From Vanilla planifolia (taxonomy: Eukaryota; Streptophyta; Magnoliopsida; Asparagales; Orchidaceae), in assembly GCA_023846275.1 (NCBI GenBank), contig CM043877.1:12941107-13005106 (forward strand): a stretch of DNA of 64,000 nt. Reading direction: 5' to 3'. Below are positions 1 through 13,000 of the stretch, in pieces. Below the pieces are notes generated by a model. It was not told the origin of the DNA. It was given only the letters and a program-made list of their open reading frames with translations, and searched no databases. The translations under genes were made by a program, and so were the position numbers. Within the stretch, counting starts at the first letter, position 1; each line of letters starts with the position of its first letter.

Positions 1-771
1 AGTGCCTTTCCACCATACATTGTTATGCTGTATTTCTATACTCTTACTATTATTCTTCTCTTGCATGAGAGTTTTTTTTTTACTAGCTGTCTTTCCTACT
101 GGGCGTAGCTCATTCCTTTATTATCTATATTTTTCTAGTGGCTCGACAGACTTGACGCCACCCAGCTTTAGGTGGGATCGTGATCAGTAGGCTAGTGGAG
201 GAGATCTGATCTGTGATTTTCTGAGACATTCTGGTTAGTTGATTGTTGCTGTTGGATGTATTCAGTGAGACTGTTATTCTTATGTCTTGTATTATGTGAG
301 GGTGATTCTGACTCATGTACTCGGATGGATGATGTGGTATTTGATGGACTGTGACTTTTCATATGAGTTACATTTTTATACACCATCTTATTTTCTATCT
401 TGACGGTATGGTGTGTGGAGCGCCATTTCATATCGGTGGATGTTATATATATTTTTTTTTTGTTGATGGTGAGGTCATTACATGACTATGGAACTTAACC
501 TTGGGGGTTCAGACTTCTATTAGATCGGTTCTCCTACCGGTATGGGTTAGGAGTATTGGGTCTAGTAGGAGTAACATTGCGCGAGTTCATCAGTTAATTC
601 AGAAGTCATGAACCTGATTTGACGGTGTGCCCGGGAGATGGGATCCACATAGTTAAGGAAAGTAGGTGTGTAATGATGTGTTATATCCTATGTTTTTCGT
701 AGGCTACTCAGGTTGGTATGGGACGATCTGAGCTGTCTATATGTAAAAAAAAAAAAAAAAAAAAAAAAAAA
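1..771 (+). other. Unrecognised transcript-like segment ending in an A27 tract
   Basis: This stretch is clearly less AT-rich than the kilobases after it and ends in an uninterrupted run of 27 A residues at 745-771. Immediately after the A run lies a Ty3/gypsy integrase tail in the same orientation. A long A run at such a junction is what the 3' end of a LINE, SINE or reverse-transcribed mRNA looks like after insertion. I found no convincing protein in it; the short frames at 2-190 and 192-431 resemble nothing I know. The 5' end lies outside the window, so a target-site duplication cannot be tested. It could also be retrotransposon leader sequence with an expanded A tract. Confidence 0.35.
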
Positions 772-1195
772 CTGGGGTGTAACATAATGCATGTGTTAAA
801 TTTGTTAGAAGAGTATGGGATTAATATAACTTTTAATATTAAGGATTTAGTCCCACACAAGATGTCACATCCAGTACCTAATGAGTCATTTGAGTTTGAT
901 TCTCTTACTTTTAATGAACCTATTACTGCCATTATGTTAGCCCTGAGAGTGAGGACAATGTGGAGAAAGTTCTAGAAAACTTTTTAAAGTTTTGTTAATG
1001 CAAGCCTTTGACTAAGAACTTTTGGCTTACCTATAATGATTTATACCATATTATGCCATACTTGTTGGAGTACTACTGTACCTATCATCCTGATACCATC
1101 AAGCCAAGCTCTCTTTCACCTAGGGAGGATGATGCAGGAGTATCTTATATTAGCTCACAAAAACACCCATTGTCATCGCACTAGTTTTATTCAAA
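772..1195 (+). mobile_element. Ty3/gypsy integrase C-terminal tail, chromovirus-like, fragment
   Basis: The plus-strand translation gives a degenerate version of the plant Ty3/gypsy integrase tail. It shows a G-N-x2-V-L-x-L-x-EEYGI core followed by TFNIKDLVPHK, the usual 'TFNxxDLxPY' block. After a broken stretch comes a tryptophan/leucine segment with LLEYY and then SSLSPREDDAG, matching the position of the chromodomain-like tail and the 'SSxxPGRxDxD' end of such polyproteins. Stops at about 973 and in the tail, plus the loss of all upstream pol, make it a fragment. Its orientation is opposite to the gag-pol remnant at 1789-2870, so the two are not one simple element. Family level is well supported; clade is inference. 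Confidence 0.7.
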
Positions 1196-1788
1196 TTTAG
1201 AGTAGTTCTCAAGACAAATATTACTTTAATTAATCATTTTTGGTAACCATAAGGGTCAACTATAGTATTATATCCTTACCTATGGTTATCTCTACTATTT
1301 TTTTCTCTATTTGTCCAAACATATTTTATAGCAAAATATGTCATCATCAACATTGATTTTAATTCATATTTTGTCAACTATCTTTAGTCATCCACCATCA
1401 TCTGATCATCTGCTTCTCTCGATCGCTACTACCTAATTGACCAACATCACCTAGTTATCTACTATCACTAAGCTATCCATTACTCCCCAACCACACACCA
1501 TCTCCTAGCTACTCATCAAGTACCACCCTTTGGCCATTGTTGATCGTCATCATCTGTCTCCTCCACTGTTGGCATCTAAGTCATATCATCACTGACGTCT
1601 AATCGTCATGTTGTATGATCGCATAATTTTTTATATCATAATTTTTTTCATGCATTTTTGTATTTTATGTTTAATGTGATTAACTCACTTGGAGTTAATG
1701 TTATAGCATTCTAAAAATAATTTTGGATTTCTAAGTGATTTAATTATTATTATTCTTCTCTTCCTCCTCCTCCTCCTCCTCTTTCTTT
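1196..1788. other. Junction between two gypsy fragments; short (TCC)n, no gene
   Basis: There is no supportable coding region. The stretch joins the plus-strand integrase tail to the truncated minus-strand RT fragment. It contains a short TCC repeat near 1762-1780, where the minus-strand pol reading stops being recognisable. Part of it may be LTR sequence, but no paired copy was found. Confidence 0.4.
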
Positions 1789-2870
1789 ATAATTGTGTTT
1801 TTTAATTCATGTAATTCATATAGTGCCATTCTTTATGGTGCTTTTGAGATTGGTGCTACTTTCAACGCCAAATCAATTATAAATTTGATCTCTTTATCAA
1901 GTGGCACTATAGGTAAATTTTTAATAAACATATTTAGATATTCACATACCATTGGAATATTTTATAGTTATAGTTATTTCTTTTCAACTTCTTATATTGA
2001 TATCAGATAACATTCATAACCTTTTGTTACTAGTCTTTCAACTTTTAGAATAGATATTATAGGTTATCTTCTTATTCTTACTAAAATAAATTAAATCAGT
2101 ATTATCTACCATGTAAATCGTTAATTTATTCCTCTAGTAGTTAATAATAACTTGATTAAATGTTAACTAATTCATCTTGAGAATAATATCAAATTCTAAT
2201 AGTTTTATAATAATTAATTGAGATTTAAAAAGGTATTTAATTAATTTTTACATCATAATGAATATATTTTTCTACTTTCATCTTCTCTTCTATAGATAAT
2301 TTTACTAAAAGAAAAGTTTCTACTACATACATTTTAACTAATAATCATGCAATCAAATTAGCTAAAATAAAGGAATGTATTGCACCATAATCGAATAAAA
2401 CTATTATATGTATATCTTACAACATAAGAGTACCTATGATAACTTCAAGTGATGCAAGAGCTTCTTGTTGGGTAACAACATAGATGTAGGGTTGTGTAGT
2501 TTGTTGTGAAGTTATGAAATCCTATCCTCAATTAGTATTATATGCATCCTGAGGTGCATGATTGGGTCCTACTACTATAAATCCCCTAATGATTTTCATT
2601 CCACCATTTACTTATTGACTCCCTTTCTCTCCTTCAACATTCAAAGGATATTATTTAGTAATATGGTTAACGTGTTGACAATTGTAGCATTTAATTTATT
2701 TTGAATTGTGACACTCTCCCCAATGAAATCTTGCACATATTTTACATTATGGCTTTTGGTTGACTCTTGATTTGATAGGAGTTCTTAGGAGAATGTTACT
2801 CTCTTCATTCAGAATTGATTCTTTAAATTTTGCTCAACTTTGAGATGAAAACTTGAATCACTTATTCAAA
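1789..2870 (-). mobile_element. Ty3/gypsy gag-protease-RT remnant
   Basis: Read on the minus strand this carries three ordered blocks of a Ty3/gypsy polyprotein. First is a gag zinc-finger region at about 2748-2663, with C-K-I-C-x3-H-W-G-E-C followed by C-Y-N-C-x4-H. Then comes an aspartic protease block at about 2460-2350, reading V-L-F-D-Y-G-A-I-H-S-F-I; the usual DSGATHSF has lost its S and T. Last is the start of the reverse transcriptase at 1958-1789, with IPMVCEYLNMF, LPIVPLDKEI and APISKAP, the classic entry into gypsy RT. Several in-frame stops and frame changes interrupt it, and RT ends about 55 residues in, near the TCC repeat. It is a dead, 3'-truncated copy. Order and motifs make the assignment firm. 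Confidence 0.85.
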
Positions 2871-3778
2871 CATCATGTCAATTAAGCATCATTCCCTATG
2901 ACTTCAACTGTATTGATACCAACAATATAACGTTCTTTTTTGTACCACATATTTAATTAGTTCTTTCAAAATTTAGAATTCAAATAGAAAGAATCTCTTT
3001 TAGATTTTATCTATTTTCTAATTTATAAGTATGATGATAAAAAATATTTATAACTATAATATTACAACCAGACAATTTCTATATATAATTAATAACTATA
3101 AACTATAAACATCTCAATCCAACAACTGTAAATAAGTAAAACTATCACAATATCTATATGTCATAATTTTCATAATTTCTTACAATATTACATTAGTTTT
3201 TATCTATAGGTATAATATGAGTTTATCACATGATTAATAAAATTATTCAACATACTCTTATAATAAAAACCTTTGTAGTTTCAATTCTTTTTCTTTTCTT
3301 ACAAACTATTCTTATAAGTAGTCATCTTTTTATTGGGGTTTTAATATAACTAAAATATTAGTACTAAAGAAAGGTTAAGTCATTCATCACTTACTTAGTA
3401 AGTTATCTATAATAATAAATAAATATATTAAAAAAGTAATAATTTAGTATAACTATAAGTAGAGTCTAATCATAAAATCAACCAAAGCATGTAAAAAAGT
3501 AAAGTATCATTTATGATAAAATAAAAAATAAAAAATATGATATGATATTAAGATAAAAGCATTCTATAATTTTTAAAAGAATTAACATGCACATACAGTT
3601 TTTTATTCTATTTTTAATCTTTTTCTTAATGTAGTCTTATTTAACTACACATGTTTTCACTTAACTAAGTAAATCTTATACACTAATTAATTTTTAGTTT
3701 GCTTAGCTATAATAGAAATCTTATTTATTAATTTATTATATCATATCCTCATTTTCAATATATATATCTTTATGGTAC
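2871..3778. other. AT-rich stretch, probably decayed gypsy 5' part
   Basis: No open frame or recognisable domain. Since it lies on the 5' side of the minus-strand gypsy gag, it is most simply the eroded N-terminal gag and leader of that element. That is inferred from position only. Confidence 0.35.
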
Positions 3779-4205
3779 ATCTCAATAGTGTGGCTCACAT
3801 TGGTATTAGCCACCCCATGATTGTAATATCTTAATCTGGTAGCTCGTATAGTCACTAGTTATCTCAAAGTGATAATATCTCAATCTTATGATCCGCATGA
3901 CCACTAGCCACCTCACGATAGTAGTATCTCAATCTTGTAACCTGTATGGCTACTAGCCACCTCACAATAATAATATCTCAATCTTGTGATTTACATGGCC
4001 ATTAATTACCTCATGATGATAATATCTTAATCTTGTAGTCCACATAACCACCAGCTACCTCACGATGATAATATCTCAATCTTATGACCCGCATGGCCAC
4101 TAGCTACCTCACAATGATAATATCTTAATCTTTAACTCGTATGGTCACTAGCTATCTCATGATAGTAATAATTCAATATTGTGACCTATTTGGCCATTAG
4201 CCATA
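3779..4205. repeat. 49-bp minisatellite, about 8.7 units
   Basis: A tandem array whose unit contains 'atctcaatctt', then '(g)catggccactag' and 'ccacctcacgatgata'. The unit start recurs at 3779, 3828, 3877, 3926, 3975, 4024, 4073 and 4122, exactly 49 bp apart each time, with a decayed unit starting near 4171. Units differ at several positions, so the array is not recent, yet spacing is preserved almost without indels. It sits beside the minus-strand gypsy remnant and may once have been part of its leader or LTR. Confidence 0.92.
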
Positions 4206-7200
4206 AAGAATAACACTTATTCATTTTTAGGGAATTTATTATTTATTCATATAATTTAATATTTTAATATATGTTTTACATGAAAAATCCTTATTATACT
4301 TAGTATTTTTATATCAGCTCATCAAATATTATGCTTGTATAATTAATAATGTCAAATAATTTCATATAGTAGGTTATCAACATTAGACAAAACATACATC
4401 ATTTTTGAACATAAATTTCCATGCAATTATATATAATAACATACATCAGTATATTAATATCACATGTTCTGTTCAATATTCACATAAAATGTCTTAATTT
4501 TAGTAATTAACAAGACATCAGATATTTGCATAAAATATTTATGTTAGAGAATCTATTTCAAAAGTTTCTTATTTTTTCATGCTTATCATTATTGTTAGTT
4601 AAGTTTCTTATTTCTTAATTTTTAACTTATCAAACAATATGTGTCTTAACTTAACATAAAAATTACAAAATTTTAGTTAGCAAGTTTGTAACTTCTTCAA
4701 TGCAAAAACTTATTTAAAGTTAATGAATTTTCTCTTCTGTCTCTCCTCAAGCAATTTAACTTTCTTTAAAACCCTAACTTTTGAAATTTAAGAGATTTTA
4801 CATATCATCAACATAATAGCCAAAAAAGATATTAATTAAAACCACATCTTAGCTTATACTATTAGAAATTAAAGAAATCGAAAGCAAAAAAGCACAAATG
4901 ACAGGTTCGTAACTCATAAATCCTTATTGTAGCACCAAACTCCTCTTTCTTGCATCCTTAGATGTTTTAACGATTCTTTTTCTTGTAGTCTTCATCAATA
5001 GTGGAATGAGTTTTGACAAAGCTTTTGACAACCTCTTGAATTCACTACCCTAGACTTTCATTAGGCATGAGGATGCATTAGGTATGAGGGTAGGTGAAAA
5101 GGAGAATTATGCTTTCAACAACAAAAATTATATATGTAGAAATTTATTTATATTTTTTTTAATTAACTTCAATAATTCAAATAAATTCTAAATAAACTTT
5201 AGTCAAGAAAAAACAAATGTCATTGGACTCATCTCGACAAGCTTTATCCAATTTTATATTTATTTTTATAATTTAAAATACTTTATTTTTTGAAATTTTG
5301 GTATGTTTTATGAGACATGCTAATTCATACTTGAGTTGATGATAGAGAATTTTACACATACCACATTGGCTTATCAGTAGTTCATAACAAATTGAAAAAC
5401 ATAATTGTTTTGTGTTAATTAGTAGTTTACTTATTTTTGCCAAACAAGTGTCACACCTCGTCTAACTTAAATCTAAATAAAACCCAATAAAATACACAAA
5501 ATAATGAATTGCCAAGTTCAAACAAAGTAACAATTACAAAAGATGCAAAAATTAAAAGCGAGTAAGGGAGATTTAGAAATATTAAAATCTATAAATCATT
5601 ACTATTAAAACAACCAAACAAAAGTAATACACACAGTTCTAAACTACTATACAATGAAAAAGCTAAAATAATAGTAATTATATAGGTGTTCATATATAAT
5701 ATATCTCTTATAAGGCTCATAAAATGCATCAATTTCTCTCTCATTCAAAGTCTTAAGCTATCATTTAGAACCCCCCAACTCTAAGTATGTTTATATATTA
5801 GCTTATAATTTAAGTAGGGAATAAGATTTGCTTATTAAGTAAAATATTAGTTGCAAGCATAAAGACAATATAAAGTGCAATTATGGTTTCAATAGTAAGG
5901 AAAGATAAATAAATAAATAAATAATACACAATAATGTGTATGAAGTATGTGTATAATAAATTGTTACATAAAGGCTCATATGTATCATGCTCATATATGC
6001 ACATAATTATTGCATAGTACTACTATCATATAATACTTATGTTATATCGTATCTTTTACTTTCATCTATATTAATATTTATTTCAATTTTTTTTTCTTTA
6101 TTTCTCATTTCTTTTTTTCTTTTAGGCATAGATTTCTTCGTATTATCATTATCTCAGAGCCTTAGGATCCTATATCATATCATCATCTATTAATATTCTT
6201 TGTTAATAAGAGACTTTTTTGTGTTGTTGCTCCATCCCTGAGTATCATGATAATATGATATGATTTTCTTTCCCACACATCATGGAGCCACTGCCCTCTA
6301 TATGGCCAACATCTTATGCTGATAAGAATAGGGCCTCTGTTATGCTATAGCCCCATCTCCTAATACCTTTATCAATAAAGTATAATTTTCGTTTCTTATA
6401 TTGGGTAGTTACAAGATAGAGTTATAAACAAACTATTTCATATTCATTATTTTTTCTTTTCTCGTGATCTTTTAGATCATTAGGCATAAACAACATTTTT
6501 TTCTTTTCTTTCCCATCACATATTCTAATTCTTATACCATTATATTATATATTTATATATATATATATATATTGCTTAGCAACAAATCAAAATATATAGA
6601 TGATTTCATTTTATGCAAAATGCTCACACAATAATTTATACGATAATAATATTTTTTTAAAAATTTGTAATTATTTTTATTTATATCACGGTTAATTGTT
6701 TGTCTACATGATATCTTTGAGAGGTTATTTCAACTATGTTGCCTTTTTTATCTCTTTATTTTATTTTTTTACATAATTATATTGCATTTCATCACTATAA
6801 ATTTAGATTTTATTTTTAAGCATTAAAAAGTTTAATGCTTCTTGTTTTCTACTTCTTATTTCTTTTAATTTTACCAAACTGTTCACTTTTTATATAAAAA
6901 ACACTTATAAAATCTATCAAAAATATTCCCCAAAGATCTTTGCAAGTCGAATGAGATCCATTATTCTTCGCTTCAAAGAGTGCATTATGAATCTTCAAAT
7001 CGTACTATATAATTGAGAGCTATTGCTAATTAAAAAAGGGATCAAACAACTGATTACCACTGTCATTCTCAGAATCGATTATATTTGTTTATTTATCGAA
7101 TTGTATTGTATGATCACCAGCCATCACTGATTATATAAGGGATCATATAATAAATCAAGTTGCATGATTCCTAAAATTGATTGTACTTGTTCAATCAACA

Positions 7201-9360
7201 AAATGTATTATGCAATTACTTATGACTTTGATCAACTTAGTTATAATACTTATCATACAAAGCCAATAACACATTGCCCTACCTAATTACATAGATCATA
7301 CAATACAATCAGCTAGATCTTATTGCACGATCAATTTAGTTGTATTGTACAAAGAAAATAAAACTCCACTTGAATCATATCTTTCAACAAGTTTATTGAT
7401 AAGAATGAAAATGAAATTTTCATTTCCAAATTCTTCCTTCTACTCAACTTAGCTTTTTTTTCTCTCCCCTAGTTCTCATCTTTTTGGCTTTCTTTACACA
7501 TTGTTTGGGACCAAAACTAATTACAAATAAGAGAAATAAATCATAAGAGAATTATTTAATTTTTTTTTTCATTTTTTATTTTAAATTTGATAAAAAATTA
7601 AAATAATTTTAAAAAATTATAAACAACATATCTATAAATTTTTTGAGTTAAGACATTCATAGTAATTAAACCACTTTTACCTCTACACATTTCAAAATAC
7701 AAATAATTTCAATAATTCTCAAATTTTTGATGTCCAATCCACATTCGATAAGAAAACCACAATTTAAAAAAATTATGATTAGCTAAAGCATATTATTATA
7801 ATAATAATGCTCATAATTATTGAAAATGAGTTAAGCATCCCACCACATATTAAAAGATTTTAACCTTTCAAATTCACATCAATTAAATAAAAAATATTAT
7901 ACAATTCCCAAAAATTCAAACATTGGAATATCAACAAATGAATGGCACATCATCATAATTTGTGCTAGTCATCCAAAATAAAACTTATTAATTAGCATAC
8001 TAGAAAAATGTATGTATAAAATTATCAACAAATTAATGATTAACAACCATGCATATTAAAGTATGGGATGGTCACAACAGGCAAGAACAATGCATAAGAA
8101 TGATTACAAAAGTAATACAACTTATGATAAATAACAATAAATAAAATTTTCAAAAATAAATTTTAAAAATCATGAATATATTCTCATCTAACAAATATTT
8201 GTGACTAACTGACAATATAAAGATCTATATTTTTTATATCAAATTATCACATATTAGATCAAGTAAATATTGTGCTCAACTAAATTGATCTCAATCATGC
8301 AGAAATAAGATTCTTGATCGCTCGATGTTTGCTATATGACAAACACTATATTGCATTTGAGTATTTCACCACATGTAATACTTATTCAAATACCTCACTT
8401 ATTCTTCTTCTACAATTATAGAACTCAACTTTGTATTGGACTTAACATATGATCACTCAAACAGGACCATTCACCTTGTCTTATTTTGTTATAGTAAATA
8501 AGATATTGTCTTTTGTGATGACAGAAAGTTTAACAACCAACGAAAAGACTTTTAAAAAGCAATCAAAATTTGTAACGGCTCATCAATGTGATGGTCCAAC
8601 GGACCAATTATTGAGCCGACTTTTCTTCCAAAAATGCACGCTCTTTAAAATTTAAAAAAAAAATAGAAATGCTAATTAGATTAAAATATAAATAAAATTG
8701 TACTATTTTTGTGAATTTTTATTTTGAGGAATATGTGATTAGTTATTAGAAAAGTTATAAAAAGTATGGACCTAATAATGATGATTTATTATTATTCATA
8801 AGATATAAAGATGATAATTTATACTCATATTTATTTAATCTATCTTGTCTTGCCTTTGATGAGATGAATATAAATCTCAAAATTTAATTGATAAAATGGG
8901 TATAGGTTTATAAAGGTAAAATTTGTCATAAGATGGATTGCGTTTGGATTTAACATAACATTACCTATTCTAATTGGCTAATATCACTAAAGTTTTCATT
9001 TCTTTAATCCACAACAATTAAGACTTAACTTGTAAAATTACAAACTAAGAATTAATGATGTCATAACACCACTAAATCATTTACTTAATCATCATAAAAA
9101 TTAGAGATTATGTGTAGTTAATATCAATCATGATATAAAAATTTTAGATAATGATTTGACAATGAGATAAAATCTAAACATAAACTATTTAACCACATAA
9201 ATTAAATTAAATATTAATAAAATTTAATTTTCAAACTATAAAACTATATATAAATCATCCAATCCAAAACAAATACCATATCAAATCTATACATATCCAT
9301 ATATACATATAATACAAAAATTCATTACAAGATAAATGATCAACCATTCTAAAATTCTTA
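4206..9360. other. AT-rich gene-poor stretch
   Basis: More than 5 kb of very AT-rich sequence without a supportable gene; the short frames at 5810-6193 and 8449-8655 have no recognisable domain. At 5454 there is 'tgtcacacctcg', which resembles the start of many plant gypsy LTRs, but I could not find a matching second end. Around 6990-7350 and again near 25.85-26.1 kb there are loosely repeated patches of the type 'attgtattgtatgatca'. Confidence 0.4.
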
Positions 9361-9389
9361 CAACTCTAGCATGTTTAACCATAGAGTTC

Positions 9390-10035
9390 TTATGAGATTC
9401 AATCCCAAACTATCCTCAATAGGTGTCTCACTATTTCAAGACTTATGACTTATATTACTCAAAATTTTTTCTCTTATAAATTATGCGAAACTTATTCATG
9501 TTCTTGCCCCTCATACTTTAGATATTCTCTACTCCTTTTATCTTTCTTGGATAGCCTTGACTCTCATACTTTGGATATTCTCCTAATCATTTCATCATTC
9601 TTGAGTAATTAGCTGTGTTACATGCTCAACAACTTCTATTTGATTCATTCACGAACCACATCAGACTAAAAGAGGTCAACTTTGATACCATTTGTAATAT
9701 CTCAGTCTTCCTTAGGGAGGCAATTAGGTTTCTCCAAGGAGACCCTTCTTACTTTTTCAATTATCTTAAAATTTCTTTGATAATAACATACTTAATTATA
9801 AAATTCTCATGAAATCCAAGCTTAAGTTGCCCTTAAAAAGAGCCTTACCATTTAAAGACGTTTAGATTATTTATATTGCTCAAGAGCTTTCCTTTTTATA
9901 GCCAATGTGAAACTCAATCATCCTCCTAGCACGCATACTTTGAATGTTGTCCTAATGTTTTCATCTTTCTTGGGCAACATTTGTTACCATACTTTAGATG
10001 TTCTTATGATTCTTCTATCTTTCTCAAGTAACCTG
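9390..10035 (-). mobile_element. LTR-like direct repeat with a primer-binding-site motif
   Basis: Two diverged copies of one sequence lie in direct orientation, about 9390-9625 and 9800-10035. Both carry 'catactttgg/gaat' and 'tctttcttgg' blocks in the same order. Between them, on the minus strand, 9690-9680 reads TGGTATCAAAG, close to the plant tRNA-iMet primer-binding site, and at 9693 the plus strand starts 'tgtaatatctc', a plausible LTR terminus two bases away. This fits an LTR at and right of 9693 belonging to a minus-strand element, with a second LTR-like copy to its left and almost no interior. No gag or pol is seen. Boundaries are approximate. Confidence 0.5.
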
Positions 10036-13000
10036 TTAGATGTTAATATAAATAGACATCTTGTCTCTATGTAAAGTTATAATATAGTCCAAAAATATAC
10101 AAAAATTAAATTTCTTTTAAATTAATCATCTTAAAAAAGTATTTAAGTTTTCAATATCTTTGATCATCTTTCTTGATCATTTTAAGAAGTATTTTATCTT
10201 GATAGTATCTTTAAAAATCTTCCATCACTAACTTATTACAAAAATAAAATCTTTAATTAGTAAATATAATAATAATAAAATAAAAAAATAAATCTTATTT
10301 AGCAAAAGCTATCATAACTCTAAAAATTTCATCTTGAGTTGAGCATAATGCTTGTAATGTAATATGTGTTGGGCTAATGCACAATGGGTGAATTGTGCTT
10401 TTAAACTTTTGTTGTTTTAAAAACCTTTTTCTTAAATGAAAATTTGACTATCATAAAATTATTAATTTAATAATTTTATTAAATAAAAATATAAAAAAGA
10501 AAATAAAAATTATATAATTTCAAAAACTAATTTTTAAAAAAATATTTTATTCTTAATAAAAATGATTTTGATAAAGTTCTTTTATATATACTTTTTTAAT
10601 TAAATATTTTTAAATTAAAAAAAATATCATAAATTACACGACAGAGAATAATAAAAGAGACAAAGATTTTTTGATAGTTCGACTTAACTCGTGGCTATAT
10701 CCACCCCTAGTTAATCGAATCAATATTTCATTATCAAAATCTCACTCTTTCATCATAACAAGTAATAGTCATTACAAATCATACTCTTTTATCACAGAAG
10801 ATAAAACCCCTATTCACTATCATAATCTTAATTATAAAAACTTACAATATTAAAACACAATAACAAACAATGGATAATCATAATGTTTTATTATTCACTT
10901 ATAAAAACGTATATGATACAAGTATATGGATTATGTTTGATATGATATTAGAATATGAATATACATATAAACAAATTTGTCACAACCTAAAAGACCTTAT
11001 TTTGAAATATTAAATCAAAGGATTTATTTATATACACTAATAATAAAAATAAAATCAACAAGGATCTGACATTAATATGATCTTTTTTGAAAAAATAAAA
11101 AGATAATAAGAAAAACAAAAACCAATTATAAAAAAGTCATCATTAAGATGTGTAATTGTAGAGAATGCAAAGTAAGAAAGAGAAAAAATGAGTCACAAAC
11201 ATAGCTCCATCAAAGACATCAAAATAGGATTATAATTTTGAGTTTTACTCTTCCAAAAATATTGATGTAACAAGATAAAATTATCCACTAAATTACTAAT
11301 ATAAATGTTACCTAAATGATATGAAATGATTGAAGAGGGGAGCTATAGAAACAAGAATCAAAGAATTCACAACTTCCACATGCAGGTAGAGAAATTGATG
11401 CTCTCGATTTTGGATTTCTCTCAAGCATTTTAAATTTTTCAAGTTGATTCATAAAAAAACAAATATTAGTAAATGTCTCTATTTATAGTCCAAACAAAAA
11501 CATGTCAAAATAATATTTCTAATGGTTAGAAATGCTCTTTCCTCAAAGTAGCTTTCCTAAAAATAGTCATTACAAGAAATGAATAAAGGAAGACAAAAAG
11601 TAGTTATTGTCTTATATGGGCAAACAAAGTGGTCATCATCATACTATAATAACAATTAAAAGGGTCTAGATCTAATCCCATTGAGATTTAATCTAGATTA
11701 TTAGATTTGAATGTTGGATGGACAGTGATGATGCACATGATCACTATTCATGAAGGCAAAGAAGCTCTCAGTTATTCGATCAAGTTTTCTGAATGGATGA
11801 CTAGATGAAATGCACTATTCACAAATATTAAGAAGATCTCAGTTGTTTGATCATACTTTTTGGGTGAACGACTAGATGAAGTTTACTATTAAAGAAGGAA
11901 GGCACAATCGTGACTATTCAATCACAAAATTGTGTGATCAAATGACACTAATTCACTCTAATTTGGAAATAAAATAGTGCTAATTTTAGTCCCACTTTGT
12001 AAGCATGTACATAAATTTAAGTGTTTATAATACTTTTTTATTTTGTTAAGGGAACCAAATGGGGTTGGTTGCCCCTTAATACTTTTGGGAGGTCATTACC
12101 TAAGACATATGTGTGCATATATAATGCACATGGGTTTGACGTGACCCGATCCTACTATTTGACTCAACATGCTTAAGTTAATTTATGAGTGATGTCCTAA
12201 TCTGATCTAACTTAAGCTGCTATAACATTTGTGCACTGACAGAGACTCGGGCTTAACCCAACTTAGTTTTAATTGGTCTATTGACCCATGACTCCCCAAG
12301 GCCCAGTACCCAACATTGCAAGTCACTAGACCTGAACCTTTGGCCTTGGGTGAGGAGTGGGTGCTTAAGTTAAGTTATTGTTCTTTTTAAAAGCACTTTT
12401 ATATATTAATTGTTTTTTATTTTTAAAATATTTTTATAGGAAATCAATGATCATGTTTTTTTGCCTAAATTAGTTTTCAATCTTACAGCCAAGCTATTAA
12501 GAGCTTATTATTAAACAATCATCGCAATATAAAATGCAAGAAACTAATATTATCTTTTACTTAACATTGCTACCAAATAACCAAGTTTTCTATGGAATGT
12601 CTTATATCCTATTCTAATATTCATTTGGTTATTAGTGTGGAAGAGATATTGTCAACACATAAGATAAGCAACATAGTTGTCTCACACGAACCATTTAACA
12701 AGAAAATAATTGGTCTTATGCACTAACCATGTCTTATCATATATATTAATATAGCTACTTGTTCTTTCATTCATCCATTCTCTCCTATAATAAAGGTGGA
12801 GAATGATGTATAAAGAATCATGCAATAGAAACTACAATATACACAAAAGTGAAAAATAATCGGAACATCTTGAAAATATATTTAGACAAATATTCTCCCA
12901 AAAAAGAACTTAATCTTCTAAAAATTCTCTTAATATAAATACTCTTTCAAAAATCTATCACATAAGCATTCTACCTTGGTACAATCTCAAAAAACAACCA

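Noticed and set aside
718..975. Plus-strand frame beginning MGRSELSICKKKKK
   Set aside because: The lysine run is the A27 tract. Only the part after it resembles gypsy integrase, so the start is an artefact of reading through the tract.
5454..5466. 'tgtcacacctcg' as a possible gypsy LTR start
   Set aside because: No matching LTR end, second copy or convincing primer site was found nearby.
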